Of a stretch of DNA of 64,000 nucleotides, positions 17,173-26,535 are shown piece after piece. Source of the DNA: Actinacidiphila oryziradicis (lineage in GTDB: Bacteria; Actinomycetota; Actinomycetes; Streptomycetales; Streptomycetaceae); assembly GCF_005047355.1 (NCBI RefSeq), contig NZ_SUMC01000028.1, positions 62,001 through 126,000 of the forward strand, in the 5' to 3' direction. The position numbers were made by a program, and so were the translations under genes. Each line of letters starts with the position of its first letter. The first letter of the stretch is position 1. The notes beneath the pieces are model-generated. The model was not told where the DNA came from. It saw only the letters and a program-made list of their open reading frames with translations, and made no database searches.

Positions 17173-19803
17173 ATGGTGGGAAAGTCTGTCGAGGCCCTGA
17201 CGCCCGATCCGGACGAATCCTCAACCCTCAACGGCAGCTACGCCGGCCCGACGACCAGAACCGAGACAATCCTCGCGGAGATACTGGCCGGCATCGTGAG
17301 CGTCGAGCGAGTCTCGGTCGACAGCCACTTTTTTAATGAACTGGGTGCTGACTCCTTGGTGATGGCCCGTTTCTGTGCGCGGGTCAGGAAGCGGCCGGAT
17401 CTGCCGTCGGTGTCAATGAAGGACGTCTACCGCTGTCCGACGATCAGAGACCTGGCGACGGCTCTCGCTGACGCCGCGCCCGCCCCTGGTGAGGCATCGG
17501 TTCCGGCGTCCGCCCCGGCGTCGAGCGAAATGACAGCACCGGCCGGCACGCTGGAGTACGTCCTCTGCGGAGCACTGCAGTTCCTGGTGTTCCTCGGCTA
17601 TTCCTATCTGGCCGCAGTTGTCGCCACCCAAGGCTCCGACTGGATCTCCTCCGGCTCAGGTCTGACCGACATCTACCTGAGGTCGGTCCTGTTCGGCGGC
17701 GCGCTTTTCCTTGGCCTGTGCACTCTTCCGATCGTGGCGAAGTGGGTGCTCATCGGGCGGTGGAAGCCCCAGGAGATCCGCATCTGGAGTCTGGGGTATT
17801 TCCGCTTCTGGTGCGTCAAGACGCTGGTCCGCTCGAGCCCGCTGGTCCTGTTCGTCGGTTCGCCGCTCTACGTGCTCTATCTGAGGGCGCTGGGCGCGAA
17901 AGTCGGGCGTGGCGTCGCGATCTTCTCGCGGAACGTCCCCGTGTGCACCGACCTGCTCACCATCGGCGAGGGCACAGTCATCCGCAAGGACTCGTTCTTC
18001 GCCTGCTACCGAGCTCACGCCGGCCTGATCCAGACAGGCGCGGTCACTCTCGGGGAGGGCGTGTTCGTCGGCGAGGTGACGGTGCTCGACATCAGGACCT
18101 CGCTGGGCGACGGGGCCCAACTCGGCCATTCCTCCTCCCTGCACGCCGGACAGGCTGTGCCCGGCGGCGAACGGTGGCACGGGTCCCCCGCGCAGCCGGC
18201 CGGGGTTGACTACCGGATGGTCGGCCCGGCTGGCTGCGGCACCCTGCGCAGGGCCGCGTACGCCGGGGTGCAGTTGCTGAGTGCGCTGATTCTGTGGGTT
18301 CCGTTGATGGTCGGCGGCCTGATCATGCTGCTCGCCCAGATCCCGCAGTTCACCGCGCTCCTGGACGGGGGCCCGCTGGCTATCACGAGCCGGACGTTCT
18401 ACCTCGACGCCCTGGTCGCCTCCTTCGTGCTCTTCTTCGGCTCTCTGGTCGTCGGCCTGCTCTTCGTCGTCACCGTCCCTCGCATGCTCAACCTCGCCAT
18501 CAAGCCGGACAAGGTCTATCGCTTGTACGGTTTCCATTACGAGGTCCACCGGACGATCGCACGCATAACCAATAGAAAGTCCTTCAAAACCCTCTTCGGT
18601 GACAGCTCCTGCATCGTGCACTATCTGCGCCACCTCGGGTACGACCTTTCCCGGGTCGAGCAGACCGGGTCGAACTTCGGCACGGAGGTAAAGCACGAGA
18701 ACCCGTACCTGAGTTCTATCGGCAGCGGAACAATGGTCGCTGACGGGCTGTCAATCATCAATGCCGACTTCTCGAGCACATCCTTCCGGGTGACCCGCGT
18801 TTCGATCGGGCCGCATAACTTCCTCGGAAACCACATCGCCTATCCCTCGCAGGGAAAGACAGGCGACAACTGCCTTCTCGCGACGAAGGTCATGGTTCCT
18901 GTCGACGGAGAAGTCCGGGAGGGTGTCGGACTTCTGGGATCCCCCAGCTTCGAGATTCCGCGATCGGTCGAGCGCGACAGCAAGTTCGACCACCTGAAGA
19001 ACGGGGACGAGCTGCGCTGCCACCTCGGCGCCAAGAACAAGCACAATGCCGGAACCATGGGGTTCCACCTGCTGGTGCGATGGATCTATTTCTTCGGGCT
19101 GGTCCTGCTCGCTCAGGGTGCCGCGGACGTCTACGACTCGCTCGGCGCGTCGGTGATCGCGCTGGGCAACGTCTTTGCCCTCCTGTTCAGCGTCGTCTAC
19201 TTCGTGCTGGTCGAACGTGCCGTCACCGGGTTTCGGGCCTTGAAGCCGCTTTACTGCTCGATCTACGATCCCTGCTTCTGGCGGCATGAACGCTACTGGA
19301 AGGTGGCTGCCGGCACGGAGCACATCCAGATCTTCAACGGCACCCCGTTCAAGAACATGATCTGGCGGCTGCTGGGTGTCCGGCTCGGCAGCAAGGTATT
19401 CGACGACGGCTGCTTTATGCCGGAGAGGACGCTCGCCACCATCGGGAACGGCTGCACGCTCAACGCGGGGACCGTGATCCAGTGCCACTCGCAGGAGGAC
19501 GGCACCTTCAAGTCCGACCACAGCACGCTCGGGGCCGGCTGCACCCTCGGGGTCGGCGCCCTCGTCCACTACGGCGTGACGATGGGCGATGGCACGGTGC
19601 TCGCCCCCGACTCCTTTCTCATGAAAGGCGAGGAAATGCCGCCGCACGCGCGTTGGGGGGGAAACCCGGCCAGGGAGATGCGGGAGAACGCGGCCGATCC
19701 GCAGTTGGCCGAGACGGCGGCCACAACGACGGCACCGCCCTGGTCAGCGACGAGTAGCGCCGTGGCAATGGTGAGCGGAGGGAAGACCCGATGGGGATGC
19801 TAG
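17173..19803 (+). CDS. carrier protein fused to Pls-type membrane module (three LbH condensation-like domains), no adenylation domain
   Basis: This 876-residue protein has a carrier domain at about 38-100, with the phosphopantetheine Ser61 in the motif ELGADSLVM. Three pairs of membrane helices (starting near residues 125, 360 and 630) alternate with three left-handed beta-helix acyltransferase-like domains (about 230-335, 455-610 and 715-850; for example DLLTIGEGTVIRKDS, GPHNFLGNHIAYP, NGCTLNAGTVIQC). This T-TM-C1-TM-C2-TM-C3 order is the C-terminal architecture of epsilon-poly-L-lysine synthetase (Pls/PosA), but the adenylation domain is absent and sits in a separate protein encoded next door. 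By analogy it should join amino-acid monomers at the membrane. ATG 17173 has AAGGAG 7 nt upstream. The end overlaps the NRPS start by 13 nt. Confidence 0.88.
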   Translation: MVGKSVEALTPDPDESSTLNGSYAGPTTRTETILAEILAGIVSVERVSVDSHFFNELGADSLVMARFCARVRKRPDLPSVSMKDVYRCPTIRDLATALADAAPAPGEASVPASAPASSEMTAPAGTLEYVLCGALQFLVFLGYSYLAAVVATQGSDWISSGSGLTDIYLRSVLFGGALFLGLCTLPIVAKWVLIGRWKPQEIRIWSLGYFRFWCVKTLVRSSPLVLFVGSPLYVLYLRALGAKVGRGVAIFSRNVPVCTDLLTIGEGTVIRKDSFFACYRAHAGLIQTGAVTLGEGVFVGEVTVLDIRTSLGDGAQLGHSSSLHAGQAVPGGERWHGSPAQPAGVDYRMVGPAGCGTLRRAAYAGVQLLSALILWVPLMVGGLIMLLAQIPQFTALLDGGPLAITSRTFYLDALVASFVLFFGSLVVGLLFVVTVPRMLNLAIKPDKVYRLYGFHYEVHRTIARITNRKSFKTLFGDSSCIVHYLRHLGYDLSRVEQTGSNFGTEVKHENPYLSSIGSGTMVADGLSIINADFSSTSFRVTRVSIGPHNFLGNHIAYPSQGKTGDNCLLATKVMVPVDGEVREGVGLLGSPSFEIPRSVERDSKFDHLKNGDELRCHLGAKNKHNAGTMGFHLLVRWIYFFGLVLLAQGAADVYDSLGASVIALGNVFALLFSVVYFVLVERAVTGFRALKPLYCSIYDPCFWRHERYWKVAAGTEHIQIFNGTPFKNMIWRLLGVRLGSKVFDDGCFMPERTLATIGNGCTLNAGTVIQCHSQEDGTFKSDHSTLGAGCTLGVGALVHYGVTMGDGTVLAPDSFLMKGEEMPPHARWGGNPAREMRENAADPQLAETAATTTAPPWSATSSAVAMVSGGKTRWGC

Positions 19804-22800
19804 CGGAGGCCGACCGGGAATTCTGGCGCGGTGTGCTCGTTGCCGGCGGGTTCACCGCGATCCCGCGATGGACCCTCAATCCGGTGGCTGGCGTGGTCGA
19901 GCACGAGACGGCCATCCCGGACGACCTCGTGGCAGCGTTGTGCCGGCTGGCGGACGAGCTGGCGGTGCCGCTCAGCTCGGTGCTGCTGGCCGCGCATGCG
20001 AAGGTGCTCGCCGCCCTGTCCGGCGAGCGCGACGTCGCGACCGGCTACGTCGCCGTGGAGGGCGGCCGTCCACTGCCCTGCCGGCTGACGACCGAACCCG
20101 GCTCCTGGCGGGCGTTGTTGCTGGACACCCATCGAACCGAGTCGGAACTGCTGTCGCACAGGGACTTCCCGGTCGGTGATCTCAGGCGCGAGCTGGGCCT
20201 GGCGGACCCGTCATTCGAGACCGTGTTCGATCCGAGCGGAAACGGCGGTGAGCCCGCCGAGGACACGGTGCTACAGGTGGGGATCTCGCAACACGGCGGC
20301 CGACGCGTGCTGCGGCTGCGGTACCGGACCGACGTGCTGGACGCGGACTGCGCCGCCAGGATCGCCGGCTACCACCTCACCGCGCTCGCGCTGATCGCCG
20401 CCGATCCGGATGCCGGGCACGGGCGGCAGAGCCTGCTCTCCGCCGAGGAACTCCACTTCCAGCTCGAAGGGCTCGCCGGACCGTGCCGGGAGCTGCCGGA
20501 CCGCCGGTTCCACGAGCTGTTCGAGCAGCGGGTGACGGCACACCCGGACACCGTCGCGGCCGTGCACGGAGACCGGCAGTGGACCTACCGGGAGCTCAAC
20601 GCGCGTGCCAACCGGCTGGGACGAGCCCTGTTGGCGCGGGGACTGCGCCGCGAAGGCGTCGTCGCGGTGGTGACCGAGCGCAATCTGGACTGGATGGCCG
20701 CCGTCATCGCCATCCTCAAGGCCGGTGGCGTGTATCTGCCCATCGAGCCGCATTTCCCGGCCGATCGCATAGCGACCACACTCTCCCGGGCCGAGTGCGG
20801 GCTCGTACTGACCGAACCCGGCAGCACCACCGCGCTCGACCAGGCCCTCGGCTCGCTGTCCGGGGTCCGGACGCTCTTCGTCGACACGGCCTACGAGGAG
20901 GACCACGCCGACGGCGATCTCGGCGTCGGCGTCGCGCCGGACCAGCTCGCCTACATCTACTTCACCTCCGGCTCCACCGGTGAGCCCAAGGGTGCGATGT
21001 GCGAGCACGCGGGCATGCTCAACCACCTCTACGCCAAGATCGACGACTTGGAGATCGGCGAGGGCCAGGTGGTCGCCCAGACCGCACCCCAGTGCTTCGA
21101 CATCTCACTGTGGCAACTGGTCTCCGCGCTCCTGGTCGGTGGGCAGACCCTGCTGGTCGAGCAGGAGGTGATCCTGGACGTCCAACGGTTCGTCGACCGG
21201 ATCGTTGACGGCCGGGTGGCGGTGCTCCAGGTCGTGCCGTCGTACCTCGAGGTCGTACTGTCCTATCTGGAACAGCAGCCCCGCGAACTGCCGGACCTAC
21301 GGTGTGTGTCGGTCACCGGCGAGGCGCTGAAGAAGGAGCTCACGCAGCGCTGGTTCGCGGCCGAACCCAAGATCAAGCTGGTCAACGCCTATGGGCTGAC
21401 CGAGACTTCGGACGACACCAATCACGAGGTCATGGACCTGGTGCCGGGCGGGGAACGGGTCCCTCTCGGCCCTCCCGTCAACAATGTGCACGTCTACGTC
21501 GTCGACGAGCACCTGTCCCCGGTGCCGCTCGGCGCCCCCGGTGCGATCGTCTTCTCCGGGGTCTGCGTCGGCCGCGGCTACGTCAACGACCCCGAGCGCA
21601 CCCGGCTGGCCTTCATGGCCGATCCGCATCGCGAGGGCCAGCGGCTCTACCGGGGCGGCGACTACGGCCGCTGGCAGCCGGAGGGCAAGCTGGAGTTCCT
21701 CGGCCGGGCCGATACCCAGGTCAAGATCCGTGGCTTCCGGATCGAGACCGGCGAGATCGAGCACACCCTGTTGCGCGTGCCCGGTGTCCGCGACGGTGCG
21801 GTGGTGGTCACCGAGCGGCCGGGCCGGAGCAAGCGCCTGGTGGCCTTCTACTCGGGCCCGCAGCCGCTGGAGGCCGACGTCCTGCGGGACCAGCTGGGTG
21901 AGTCGCTGCCCGAATACATGGTCCCGTCGGCCTTCCACTGGCGGGAAAGTCTGCCGCTGACCGCCAACAGCAAGACCGACATGAAGACGCTGACGGCACT
22001 CGCCGAGGAACTCGACGGCAGTGACGTCACTGAACAGGACTACCACGCACCGAGTACGCCGGCCGAGCAGCGGCTGGCGGCCGCCTGGGCGAAGGTGCTC
22101 GGCATCGCGCAGGACCGGATCGACCGACGGGACCACTTCTTCGACCGGGGCGGCACGTCACTGTCGGCAGTGAAGCTGGCGATCGCCCTGAACCGCGCGG
22201 TGTCCCTCAAGGACGTCACCCGTCACCCGGTCCTCGCCGATCAGGCCCGGCTGGTCGACGGCAGGTCCGAGCAGTCCTCCGGGCTGCTGCAGCCACTGTC
22301 GGAACCGGACGGTGCGCGTGCCGGTGCCCTGGTGTGCTTCCCCTACGCCGGCGGCAACGCGGTGAACTTCAAGCCGATGGCCAGGGCACTGCGGGGCAGC
22401 GGGCCGGCGGTCCACGCCGTCGAGCTGCCCGGTCACGACCTGGCCGCCGTGAACGAGCCGTTCGCGTCGATGGCACAGGTGGTCGAGCAGGTCGTCGCCG
22501 AGATCACCCGGCGTGGCCTGACCAGGGTCCTGCTGTGGGGTCACTCCTCGGGCACCGCGTACGCCGTCGAGACGGCCAGGAAGCTGCAGGAGCGCGGGGT
22601 GGAGGTCCAGCGGGTGTTCCTCGGCGCGCAGCTGCTGGGTGACGCCACCGGCCGGCGCGCCGCCATCGCCGGGCTGACCGGGCGGAGCGATGCCGAGATC
22701 GCCGCGGAGCTGAGCGCGGACGGCGGCTACACCGAGCTCGGTGAGCTGGACCCGCAGCATGCCGAGCATGTCGGTGCCGCCTACCGGCACGACTGCGTGT

Positions 22801-23054
22801 CCGCGCACCGCTATTTCGCCGAGGCCCTGGACAACCCGCCGGCCGTCAAGCTCTCCGCACCGGTCACCGTGGTCGTTGCCGCCGACGACCCGCGCACGGC
22901 GCAGTACCCGCGCCGGCACCGCGACTGGCAGCTCCTGGCCGAGCACGTCGAGCTGCACGAGCTCGCCGACGGCGGCCACTACTTCCCGCGCACCCGTCCG
23001 GCCGGGGCGGCACAGGCCGTGCTGCGCGCCGCCCAATTGCCGGCTTTTCCCTGA
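19791..23054 (+). CDS. NRPS: partial condensation domain, adenylation, carrier, thioesterase
   Basis: This 1087-residue protein has a C-terminal-half condensation-like region (about 1-225, with no HHxxxDG), an adenylation domain (about 235-735: YIYFTSGSTGEPKGAM, NAYGLTETSDDTNHE, YRGGDYGRW, GRADTQVKIRGFRIE, NSKTD), a carrier domain with Ser790 in DRGGTSLSA, and a thioesterase (about 830-1085: FPYAGGNAVNF, catalytic Ser919 in GHSSG, GGHYFP). Aligned to GrsA the specificity positions read approximately D-I-W-Q-S-T-A-D-D-K; the acidic pair near the end would suit a basic amino acid. With SbnA/SbnB genes downstream, L-2,3-diaminopropionate is the likely substrate (inference). ATG 19791 follows GGAGGGA. 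Confidence 0.9.
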   Translation: MGMLAEADREFWRGVLVAGGFTAIPRWTLNPVAGVVEHETAIPDDLVAALCRLADELAVPLSSVLLAAHAKVLAALSGERDVATGYVAVEGGRPLPCRLTTEPGSWRALLLDTHRTESELLSHRDFPVGDLRRELGLADPSFETVFDPSGNGGEPAEDTVLQVGISQHGGRRVLRLRYRTDVLDADCAARIAGYHLTALALIAADPDAGHGRQSLLSAEELHFQLEGLAGPCRELPDRRFHELFEQRVTAHPDTVAAVHGDRQWTYRELNARANRLGRALLARGLRREGVVAVVTERNLDWMAAVIAILKAGGVYLPIEPHFPADRIATTLSRAECGLVLTEPGSTTALDQALGSLSGVRTLFVDTAYEEDHADGDLGVGVAPDQLAYIYFTSGSTGEPKGAMCEHAGMLNHLYAKIDDLEIGEGQVVAQTAPQCFDISLWQLVSALLVGGQTLLVEQEVILDVQRFVDRIVDGRVAVLQVVPSYLEVVLSYLEQQPRELPDLRCVSVTGEALKKELTQRWFAAEPKIKLVNAYGLTETSDDTNHEVMDLVPGGERVPLGPPVNNVHVYVVDEHLSPVPLGAPGAIVFSGVCVGRGYVNDPERTRLAFMADPHREGQRLYRGGDYGRWQPEGKLEFLGRADTQVKIRGFRIETGEIEHTLLRVPGVRDGAVVVTERPGRSKRLVAFYSGPQPLEADVLRDQLGESLPEYMVPSAFHWRESLPLTANSKTDMKTLTALAEELDGSDVTEQDYHAPSTPAEQRLAAAWAKVLGIAQDRIDRRDHFFDRGGTSLSAVKLAIALNRAVSLKDVTRHPVLADQARLVDGRSEQSSGLLQPLSEPDGARAGALVCFPYAGGNAVNFKPMARALRGSGPAVHAVELPGHDLAAVNEPFASMAQVVEQVVAEITRRGLTRVLLWGHSSGTAYAVETARKLQERGVEVQRVFLGAQLLGDATGRRAAIAGLTGRSDAEIAAELSADGGYTELGELDPQHAEHVGAAYRHDCVSAHRYFAEALDNPPAVKLSAPVTVVVAADDPRTAQYPRRHRDWQLLAEHVELHELADGGHYFPRTRPAGAAQAVLRAAQLPAFP

Positions 23055-23077
23055 GTGGCAACTGAAAGGAGATCGAG

Positions 23078-24085
23078 ATGTCATCCTCTTCATCCCCGGC
23101 ATCGTTGCTCGATATGGACCTGCGACCCGGCGCGCCCCCGGTGCTGCGCGCCGAGGCCACCGGCGACGCGCCGAGCTGGGCGGCCGAGCACCGGGACGCG
23201 CTGCGCGCCCTCGTCGCCGAGCACGGCTGCGTCCTGGTCCGCGGCCTCGGGCTGCGCGACGCGGCCGGGACCGGTGCCGTCTTCTCGGAGCTGGCCACCG
23301 GTCTGATGACCGAGAAGGAGGCCTTCGCGCCCCGGCGGACCTACTCCGACGGCGTGTACTCCTCAACGAAGTGGCCGCCGAACCAGCCGATGTGCATGCA
23401 CCACGAACTGAGCTACACGCTGGAGTTCCCCGGCCTGATGCTGTTCGCGTGCATCAGCGCGCCCACCGACGGCGGGGCGACCGCGGTGGCCGACTCGCCG
23501 GCCGTGCTCGACGCGCTGCCCACCGAGCTGGTCCAGCGGTTCGAGCGCGAGGGCTGGCTGCTCACCCGCAACTACAACGACGAGATCGGAGCGTCCTTCG
23601 CCGAGGCGTTCGGCACCGAGGACCGTGGCGCCGTCGAGAGCTACTGTCGCGCCAACGCGATCGAGTTCGAGTGGCAACCGGACGGGGCCTTGCGCACCAG
23701 GCAGCGCCGCAGCGCCGTGGTACGTCACCTGGGCACCGGCCGGCGCTGCTGGTTCAACCAGATCGCGTTCCTCAACGAGTGGACGCTGGCCCCCGAGGTG
23801 CACGAGTACCTGGTGGACGTCTACGGCGCCGAGGGGCTGCCGTTCAACACCCGCTTCGGCGACGGCGACCCGATCGGCGAGGAGGTCGTGCAGCTCCTCA
23901 ACAGCGTCTACGAGTCCAACACCGCCCGCGAGCCATGGCAGACCGGCGACCTGATGCTGGTCGACAACATACGCACCGCGCACAGCAGGGAGCCCTTCGA
24001 GGGGCCGCGCGAAGTGCTCGTCGCGATGGCCGACGGGGTGCGCCTGGCCGACTGCTCGCCGACCGTCGAGGTGACCGCCGGATGA
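23078..24085 (+). CDS. TauD/SyrP-like Fe(II)/2-oxoglutarate dioxygenase
   Basis: This 335-residue enzyme has the iron triad readable as His108-X-Glu110 (CMHHELSY) and His302 (RTAHSREPFEGPRE), with Arg311 as the presumed 2-oxoglutarate ligand. The Glu variant and the segment order match SyrP-like hydroxylases that beta-hydroxylate an amino acid held on an NRPS carrier or free. It probably hydroxylates the Dap-type monomer or product of this cluster. ATG 23078 is preceded by AAAGGAG, 23 nt after the NRPS stop. Its TGA overlaps the ATG of the SbnB homologue. A decayed copy of a related gene lies near 16.95 kb. Confidence 0.9.
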   Translation: MSSSSSPASLLDMDLRPGAPPVLRAEATGDAPSWAAEHRDALRALVAEHGCVLVRGLGLRDAAGTGAVFSELATGLMTEKEAFAPRRTYSDGVYSSTKWPPNQPMCMHHELSYTLEFPGLMLFACISAPTDGGATAVADSPAVLDALPTELVQRFEREGWLLTRNYNDEIGASFAEAFGTEDRGAVESYCRANAIEFEWQPDGALRTRQRRSAVVRHLGTGRRCWFNQIAFLNEWTLAPEVHEYLVDVYGAEGLPFNTRFGDGDPIGEEVVQLLNSVYESNTAREPWQTGDLMLVDNIRTAHSREPFEGPREVLVAMADGVRLADCSPTVEVTAG

Positions 24086-25152
24086 CCACCGTCCGTTCCA
24101 CCGCAACAGAGCCCGCGATGTCCGGGCCGATCACCGTGCCACCGTTCGCGGTGATCTCCGGTGCCCAGGTCCAGCAAGCGCTGCAGGGCCGCGAGAAAGA
24201 GATCGTGGAGCTGGTCAAGGCCACCTACCGGCTGCACAGCGCCGGTGATTCGGTGAACCCGCCGTCCTACTTCCTGCGTTTCCCCGACCGCCCGTCCGCC
24301 CGGATCATCGCGTTGCCGGCCTCGATCGGCGGCCAGGTGCGGGTGGACGGCCTGAAGTGGATCTCCAGTTTCCCGGAGAATGTGGCGGCCGGCATCCCGC
24401 GGGCCTCGGCCGTGCTGATCCTCAACGACCATGACACCGGCTACCCGTTCGCCTGCCTGGAGAGCTCGATCATCAGCGCCACCAGGACGGCCGCGATGGC
24501 GGCTCTGGCCGCCGACCGGCTCAGCCGCGGCCGGCGGCGCCCGCCGCGCGTCGGGTTCTTCGGGGTGGGCCTGATCGCCCGTTACATCCACACCTTCCTG
24601 GCCGGCACCGGCTGGTCGTTCGACGAGATCGGCGTGCACGACCTGTCCGCCGGCAACGCGGCCGGCTTCCGCGGCTACCTGGAGGAGTCGGACACCGCCG
24701 CCCGGATCACCGTGTACGACAGCGCCGAGCAGCTGATCCGCTCCAGCGACCTGGTGGTCTTCGCCACCGTCGCCGGTCAGCCGCATGTCAGCGACCTGTC
24801 GTGGTTCGAACACAACCCATTGGTGCTGCATGTGTCGCTGCGCGACCTCGCGCCGGAGATCCTGCTCGCCTCGAGCAACATCGTCGACGACATCGAGCAC
24901 TGCCTGAAGGCCAACACCTCACCGCATCTGGCCGAACAGCTCACGGGCAACCGGGACTTCCTGCACGGCACGTTGGACGACGTGATAGCCGGGCGGGTGA
25001 CGGTACCGGCGGACCGGCCGCTGGTGTTCTCGCCCTTCGGCCTCGGAGTGCTCGACCTCGCGGCCGGCAAGTACGTCTACGACGAGGTCGTCCGCTCCGG
25101 AGAATTGCACGTCGTCGACGACTTCTTCCATGAGCTGAGCCGCTACGGATGA
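24082..25152 (+). CDS. sbnB: SbnB-like N-((2S)-2-amino-2-carboxyethyl)-L-glutamate dehydrogenase (Dap synthesis)
   Basis: This 356-residue protein of the ornithine cyclodeaminase/mu-crystallin family has the NAD-binding GFFGVGLIARYIHTFL, the substrate region NPPSYFLRFPDRPSARIIALPA, and the C-terminal FSPFGLGVLDLAAGKYVYDEV that resembles SbnB of staphyloferrin B synthesis. SbnB oxidatively cleaves ACEGA to L-2,3-diaminopropionate and 2-oxoglutarate. ATGA overlap with the dioxygenase gene shows co-translation. An SbnA-type synthase gene follows 229 bp later, making the two-step Dap pathway complete. A plain ornithine cyclodeaminase is the main alternative, and the pairing with SbnA argues against it. 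Confidence 0.9.
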   Translation: MTTVRSTATEPAMSGPITVPPFAVISGAQVQQALQGREKEIVELVKATYRLHSAGDSVNPPSYFLRFPDRPSARIIALPASIGGQVRVDGLKWISSFPENVAAGIPRASAVLILNDHDTGYPFACLESSIISATRTAAMAALAADRLSRGRRRPPRVGFFGVGLIARYIHTFLAGTGWSFDEIGVHDLSAGNAAGFRGYLEESDTAARITVYDSAEQLIRSSDLVVFATVAGQPHVSDLSWFEHNPLVLHVSLRDLAPEILLASSNIVDDIEHCLKANTSPHLAEQLTGNRDFLHGTLDDVIAGRVTVPADRPLVFSPFGLGVLDLAAGKYVYDEVVRSGELHVVDDFFHELSRYG

Positions 25153-25381
25153 GCGGCTTGAACCCCGATGCCCGATGCAAGGAGGCTTATGCAGCAATGC
25201 TCCCGGGAAAGATCACAAGTGAAGTCGCCGCAGGTCAGCAGTGCACGACACCGCAACCACTGACGCAGGGATCCTCCGTCCGGCCTGGTTGGACACAGGG
25301 CCTCACCCAGAAAAGCGTGAAGCCCATCACGACCGGATGGAAAAGCTCCGAACTTGCTCTGCTGCAGACAAGGAGGCCATC

Positions 25382-26455
25382 GTGCCGGTCATATCTGTTC
25401 CCCATGCCTTCAACGAGGAGCAGCTCTACGTCGACCTTCGGTCGATCTTCGGGCACTCACTCTTCCTGAAGTGTGAAGGCTTCAACTTCGCCGGCTCGGT
25501 GAAGCTGAAAGCCGCGACCGAGATGGTGGAGGCCGCCGAGCGGGACGGAGTCCTGACGCCGGGGTCGGTCCTGGTCGAGTCCTCGTCCGGAAACCTGGGC
25601 GTGGCACTGAGCGTGATCGCTGCGAGCAAGGGCTACCGGTTCCTGTGCGTGACGGACGCCCGCTGCAACCTGTCGACCAGGCTGCTGATGGGGGCGTTGG
25701 GCAGCCAGGTGCACATCATCTCCGAGCTCGATACGAGCGGCAGCTCCCTCGGGGCGCGGATCGACTACGTCCGCGCACTGTGTGCCTCCGACGACCGGTA
25801 CGTGTGGCTCGGCCAGTACACCAATCCAGGCAACTGGAAGGCGCACTACCGCAAGACGGCGCCGGAGATCGCCCGCCAGTTCCCGCGCGTGGACGTACTG
25901 TTCGTCGGCGCGGGCACCACCGGGACCCTGATGGGCTGCGCCCGCTACTTCCGGGAGTGGCACCGGCCGGTACGGATCGTCGCGGTGGACAGCGTCGGCT
26001 CCGTGACCTTCGGCGGTGCGCCGGGCCGTCGGATGATTCCCGGACTCGGCATGAGCGTCCATCCGCCGCTGCTCGACGAGTCCTATGTGGACGAGGTGAT
26101 CCACGTCGAGGAGGCGGACACCATCCGTGCCTGCCATCGTCTGGCCAGACGCGGATTCCTGTTCGGCGGCTCCACCGGCACGGTGGTCAGCGGCGCGATG
26201 GGCTGGCTGGCCCGGCATGAAACGCGTGACCTCACCTCGGTGGCCATCGCCCCGGACCTCGGCGAGCGCTACCTCGAGACCATCTACCAGACCAACTGGC
26301 TGCAGGATCTCTACGGCGAAGAAGTGCTCAGCCCCAACGCACCGACCGCCGGTCCCTGGGCAGCCCGCCCCGCCGCACCGACACGGTCACCAGGCCGGCG
26401 AAACGGCAACCGCGGTGGTGAGCAGCGCCCCCAGCACCAGGATCGCGAAGCCTAG
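25382..26455 (+). CDS. sbnA: SbnA-like ACEGA synthase (PLP-dependent, Dap synthesis)
   Basis: This 357-residue cysteine-synthase-fold enzyme has the PLP lysine Lys41 in GSVKLKA, the substrate loop SSSGNLG, and the phosphate loop GAGTTGTLMG. SbnA condenses O-phospho-L-serine and L-glutamate to ACEGA, which SbnB then cleaves to L-Dap. GTG 25382 was chosen because GGAGG lies 6 nt upstream and the protein then starts MPVISVPHAF. The 229 bp before it hold no clear gene, only an 18-codon frame with GGAGG at 25188. The last about 30 residues (RPAAPTRSPGRR...) look like read-through past the usual end. A bidirectional terminator follows. Confidence 0.9.
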   Translation: MPVISVPHAFNEEQLYVDLRSIFGHSLFLKCEGFNFAGSVKLKAATEMVEAAERDGVLTPGSVLVESSSGNLGVALSVIAASKGYRFLCVTDARCNLSTRLLMGALGSQVHIISELDTSGSSLGARIDYVRALCASDDRYVWLGQYTNPGNWKAHYRKTAPEIARQFPRVDVLFVGAGTTGTLMGCARYFREWHRPVRIVAVDSVGSVTFGGAPGRRMIPGLGMSVHPPLLDESYVDEVIHVEEADTIRACHRLARRGFLFGGSTGTVVSGAMGWLARHETRDLTSVAIAPDLGERYLETIYQTNWLQDLYGEEVLSPNAPTAGPWAARPAAPTRSPGRRNGNRGGEQRPQHQDREA

Positions 26456-26494
26456 GGCCGCGTTGATCGCTTTGCCGGAAGTCACGCCGGCATG

Positions 26495-26521
26495 CCCCTC
26501 GCCCTGTTCAGGGGCGAGGGG
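26495..26521. terminator. bidirectional terminator between convergent genes
   Basis: CCCCTCGCCC (26495-26504) and GGGCGAGGGG (26512-26521) pair perfectly around a 7-nt loop. It lies between the Dap operon and the convergent small gene. Confidence 0.8.
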
Positions 26522-26535
26522 TAGGGGCGCGAAGA

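Noticed and set aside
25188..25244. 18-codon frame with GGAGG between the sbnB- and sbnA-like genes
   Set aside because: It is too short, with no recognisable leader-peptide pattern. The GGAGG could be chance.
26387..26490. Minus-strand peptide AINAALGFAILVLGALLTTA with one membrane helix
   Set aside because: It lies opposite the end of the sbnA frame and across the terminator. A GTG start is possible but no ribosome site is seen, so it is too weak to list as a gene.
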